64,000 nt of DNA. It comes from Rubritalea profundi (GTDB taxonomy: Bacteria > Verrucomicrobiota > Verrucomicrobiia > Verrucomicrobiales > Akkermansiaceae). The notes beneath the pieces were generated by a model. It worked only from the letters and a program-made list of their open reading frames with translations. It ran no database searches and had not been told where the DNA came from. Position numbers and translations under genes: made by a program. The DNA lies in the NCBI RefSeq assembly GCF_002954445.1, contig NZ_MQWA01000001.1, positions 3,505,156-3,569,155 on the forward strand, read 5' to 3'. Shown one piece after another: positions 61,555-64,000 of this stretch (its first letter is position 1; every line of letters begins with the position of its first letter).

Positions 61555-64000
61555 TCAAGCAGGCCTAGTTTTTTCAACAATGTGTTCCTTCGTTTTTTTT
61601 TCTCTAGGAGAAATATTTTGAAGTCTTAGTGACTTAGCTAGTTCGACAGCTTTATCTTTTTCATCAAGTTCCAGATGGATCTCAGCCGAATAGATAGCCG
61701 CGTCATCGTAGATTGGATCCCATGTTTTAGAGGGAGTCTCCATCAGAGTCATGGCTGCGGCATAGTCAGCTAGAGCCTTGGTGTACTCCTTCTTTTCGTA
61801 GTAGTGCCAAGCACGGTGAACGAGTAGCGACTTCTTCGCATCTGGGTGGGTCTGTTCAGCCCCAGTGAGCTCAAAGGCCTCTGCTTCAGTGAGGCCTTTT
61901 CCTGGAACATCTTTAGCGGCCCAGGAAAGGCTTTTAGTCGAAAGGCTTTTAGTCATACTATTTGCAGCTTCAGAGTTGGCATAGACCCATTTATACAGGT
62001 CGATGCGGTACTCTTTGTTCTCAGCTGAGAGCCAATGGCTGACACCTGAAGATGGCAATGCGATGTAGGCTGGGATGTTTGCGCGCTTCATAGAAGCATC
62101 AAACTTCTTCTTTACTTCCTCAGTTAGGTTGTCGCCCCAGCTGTCGAGCTCATCACGTCTACCGAGCGCGTGTGAGACTAATTTAGCATAGGCCAATGGA
62201 CTAGTGCAGCACCTAATAACGGAGTAGCCCTTCTGATGCGCATGGATGGCGAGACGCTGGAGCAAGGGCAAGATGGCCTCTAACTGCTCAGCTGTCTGTG
62301 AGCGAACTGCTTCCACCAGTGGGTAGCACATGGTGAAGGCCATATTTGACTGAATTCTTCTCGCTAAATAGCTGATGTTTCTGTCGTCATCAGCTTTGAT
62401 GATAGAGTCTACTATCGATTTCAATGGCGCTATATTGCCCTTGAGCATCTCGTTCATCGCATGGAATTGATAGAGTTCGGTGAGCCAGCGCTTGTACTTG
62501 TCTGAGCTGTTTGTGGCATAGGCTGTGAGAAGGGAATCGAAGCTTTTGCCTTTGACCGTATCGGCGACGAGTTGCTGGTTAGTAATCACTCCAAGTCTGC
62601 ATCTGTTGAGTCCAACGAGAGCTTCAACTTTTGCTTCTCTATTAATCGCGCCAATAGCGACGAGTTCTTTTGAAAGTCGGGCGGTGCGCTGAATGAAACT
62701 CTCTTCTGGAGCAGCATCATTTTGGCCATCTTTGGTGTAGAGGAGTTCGCATTCAAAGCGGAAGCTAGTACGCGGATTGTTGATGAATTCCTTGAATCCT
62801 TTGACTGCGGTCTCGAGTTCCTTATCGTACAGGGAATTTTTATTAGTTACTTGGTAGAGTTTTCCTGGCAGAGGAAGTAGCCGCTTCGCTATGGCGTATT
62901 GCTGGCCTTTGATCAGAGTAATGATGATAGGTGTGTTGCCGCGTATTCCGCCATTAGTGTTTCCTAACAACCAATTGGTGGTGTTGTGGTTTTCAGTTAA
63001 CACTGATAGGGAGATTGCAGCTTTGGAGAGACTACCATAAATGGTTTGTACTTCGCCACGCATTGGTCTCTTGGCGCTGGTCGCCCAAGTTTCGAGCATG
63101 GCGTGGGCGGCTGAGTTGGATCCTTGTGACTTTGCCGCACGAGCATATGCCTCAATCAGCTCTTGCTGGAGGCTAGTCCGCGCACTGCGGTTTCCATTGA
63201 GATGTGCTTTGTTGAGAGCAATGACAGTTGAGTTAAATTCTTCGTCTTTGATCAGGGCTGGATAATTTTTCAAGTTATCCGCAGCACAATAAAGGCGGAA
63301 TGAATCAGGCACGTTTTTATCGGCTAGGTAGCTTATGAGGAAGGGTTTGAAGCGTTCGAACTTACCCTCGCTCGGTTTACAATACCTAGCAGCAACCATG
63401 CTAAGGGCGTTGTAGATAGGGGATTCATCAGCCTTTTCGAGCCAGTCGACAATGACGGGGTTGTGCATCTCAGTGCTCCAGCTGCTGCTATTAGTGTATT
63501 CAGAGTATTCGTGAATGATTGCGGCGGCAGCAATAGATTGCGCGCCATAGGATAGTGCTGAAAATTCCTTAGCCATGGTATCAAGGTAGAGCCATTGTTG
63601 TTTCTTCTTCGCATGCTTCTTGGATCCTCTAGCTCTCTCGAGAGGGTAATAAGTGTTATAATTCCAATAAAGTTTCTCACTGAGGTCCTTGTCGCTTTGC
63701 ACAGCAGCGATGAAGTTGAAGTACACTTTCGCTGGCTGGTTGGCCTGTCGGAGGAGTCCGAATGTGTCTTCTAGTAGCTGGTCCTTAGTGGCAGAGATGG
63801 CTGTGTTTGATGAACTGCTGCGGGAGTAGGATCCACCTGTCCTTACATGCTTGCTGTAGGCAGCTTCGTAGGATTTAACGAATTGGAGAGCCTTTTTTGG
63901 GTAGCTCTTAACTACAGAAGACAGTAGCTGGGCGGCGGTTTTTTCTGTCTGATAGATGATATAGGAGCTGTTGTTGGAGCTTGAGAAGGTCTGTCCGCTG
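61555..64000 (-). CDS. Large hypothetical protein, first gene seen of the MoxR operon (partial)
   Basis: This frame runs off the right edge; 814 codons are visible and the true start is outside. It is Lys-rich and mostly helical, with repeats of the TPR type near the C-terminus (HRAWHYYEKKEYTKALADYA and YSAEIHLELDEKDKAVELAK). No catalytic motif is seen. Its TGA stop lies 26 bp before the ATG of the next gene, so both belong to the same minus-strand operon. The part before 63727 is clearly coding (AAQLLSSVVKSYPKKALQFV). Confidence 0.75.
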   Translation of the reverse strand, partial: SGQTFSSSNNSSYIIYQTEKTAAQLLSSVVKSYPKKALQFVKSYEAAYSKHVRTGGSYSRSSSSNTAISATKDQLLEDTFGLLRQANQPAKVYFNFIAAVQSDKDLSEKLYWNYNTYYPLERARGSKKHAKKKQQWLYLDTMAKEFSALSYGAQSIAAAAIIHEYSEYTNSSSWSTEMHNPVIVDWLEKADESPIYNALSMVAARYCKPSEGKFERFKPFLISYLADKNVPDSFRLYCAADNLKNYPALIKDEEFNSTVIALNKAHLNGNRSARTSLQQELIEAYARAAKSQGSNSAAHAMLETWATSAKRPMRGEVQTIYGSLSKAAISLSVLTENHNTTNWLLGNTNGGIRGNTPIIITLIKGQQYAIAKRLLPLPGKLYQVTNKNSLYDKELETAVKGFKEFINNPRTSFRFECELLYTKDGQNDAAPEESFIQRTARLSKELVAIGAINREAKVEALVGLNRCRLGVITNQQLVADTVKGKSFDSLLTAYATNSSDKYKRWLTELYQFHAMNEMLKGNIAPLKSIVDSIIKADDDRNISYLARRIQSNMAFTMCYPLVEAVRSQTAEQLEAILPLLQRLAIHAHQKGYSVIRCCTSPLAYAKLVSHALGRRDELDSWGDNLTEEVKKKFDASMKRANIPAYIALPSSGVSHWLSAENKEYRIDLYKWVYANSEAANSMTKSLSTKSLSWAAKDVPGKGLTEAEAFELTGAEQTHPDAKKSLLVHRAWHYYEKKEYTKALADYAAAMTLMETPSKTWDPIYDDAAIYSAEIHLELDEKDKAVELAKSLRLQNISPREKKTKEHIVEKTRPA

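Overview
The window looks like chromosomal DNA of a free-living member of the Verrucomicrobiota, possibly near Rubritalea or Akkermansiaceae. That is inferred from gene content and general feel (a SUF operon behind a Fur-family gene, a Mn/Zn ABC permease fused to a DtxR-type domain, a long MoxR/DUF58/VWA operon, class III fructose bisphosphatase, DUF3820, DUF5718 and DUF6172 proteins). No rRNA or ribosomal protein confirms it. The replication start lies inside the window: dnaA and dnaN are at 41.2-44.0 kb, with minus-strand genes to the left and plus-strand genes to the right.

Layout. 0-12 kb: AsmA-like protein, a small Cys-rich protein and ferritin behind a Fur-like box, DUF3820, VOC protein, purC, MBL hydrolase, tRNA-Ser(UGA), glycerate kinase, a broken rhodanese, DUF6172, M42 aminopeptidase, ribBA. 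12.2-17.8 kb: a metal-uptake operon (porin with a His-rich N-terminus, lipoprotein binding protein, ATPase, permease-DtxR fusion, second permease) behind a 22-bp palindromic operator. 18-25 kb: two frameshifted genes, then fur-sufC-sufB-sufD on the minus strand, with a perfect 7-1-7 PerR-type box between the Fur-family gene and hpt. 25-40 kb: miaB, tRNA-Arg(CCU), DUF2779 nuclease, two convergent DoxX genes each preceded by a palindrome, ADP-ribosylglycohydrolase, DUF5718, MATE pump and a YhaN/YhaO-type DNA repair pair. 40-46.4 kb: IS1182 remnant, putative oriC, dnaA, dnaN, an acyltransferase tail, fbp, tRNA-Asn. 46.5-53 kb: a pseudoprotease and an HtrA-like protease, a spermidine-synthase-like protein, a broken purple acid phosphatase and a TPR protein. 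53.7-64 kb: a six-gene minus-strand MoxR/DUF58/VWA ('Bat'-type) operon that runs off the right edge.

The most striking feature is the number of interrupted genes. sufC, an HtrA-like protease, a TPR gene, a coiled-coil gene and a phosphatase carry frameshifts. The phosphatase also has an internal TAG. A rhodanese is cut short by TGA. miaB and a MoxR-operon gene each read straight through one in-frame TGA. In miaB the TGA sits exactly where the first cluster-binding cysteine belongs. Both of these TGAs are followed at 20-36 nt by a hairpin with a G-first triloop, the arrangement expected of a bacterial SECIS element. Selenocysteine is therefore worth testing, although consensus error or gene decay is the simpler explanation given the other lesions.

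The intergenic DNA holds several repeat families: heptamer tandem arrays, two copies of a longer dispersed element (5.6 kb and 53.0-53.4 kb, inverted relative to each other), and recurrent AATTCTGT-type and ATCTGTGT-type motifs.
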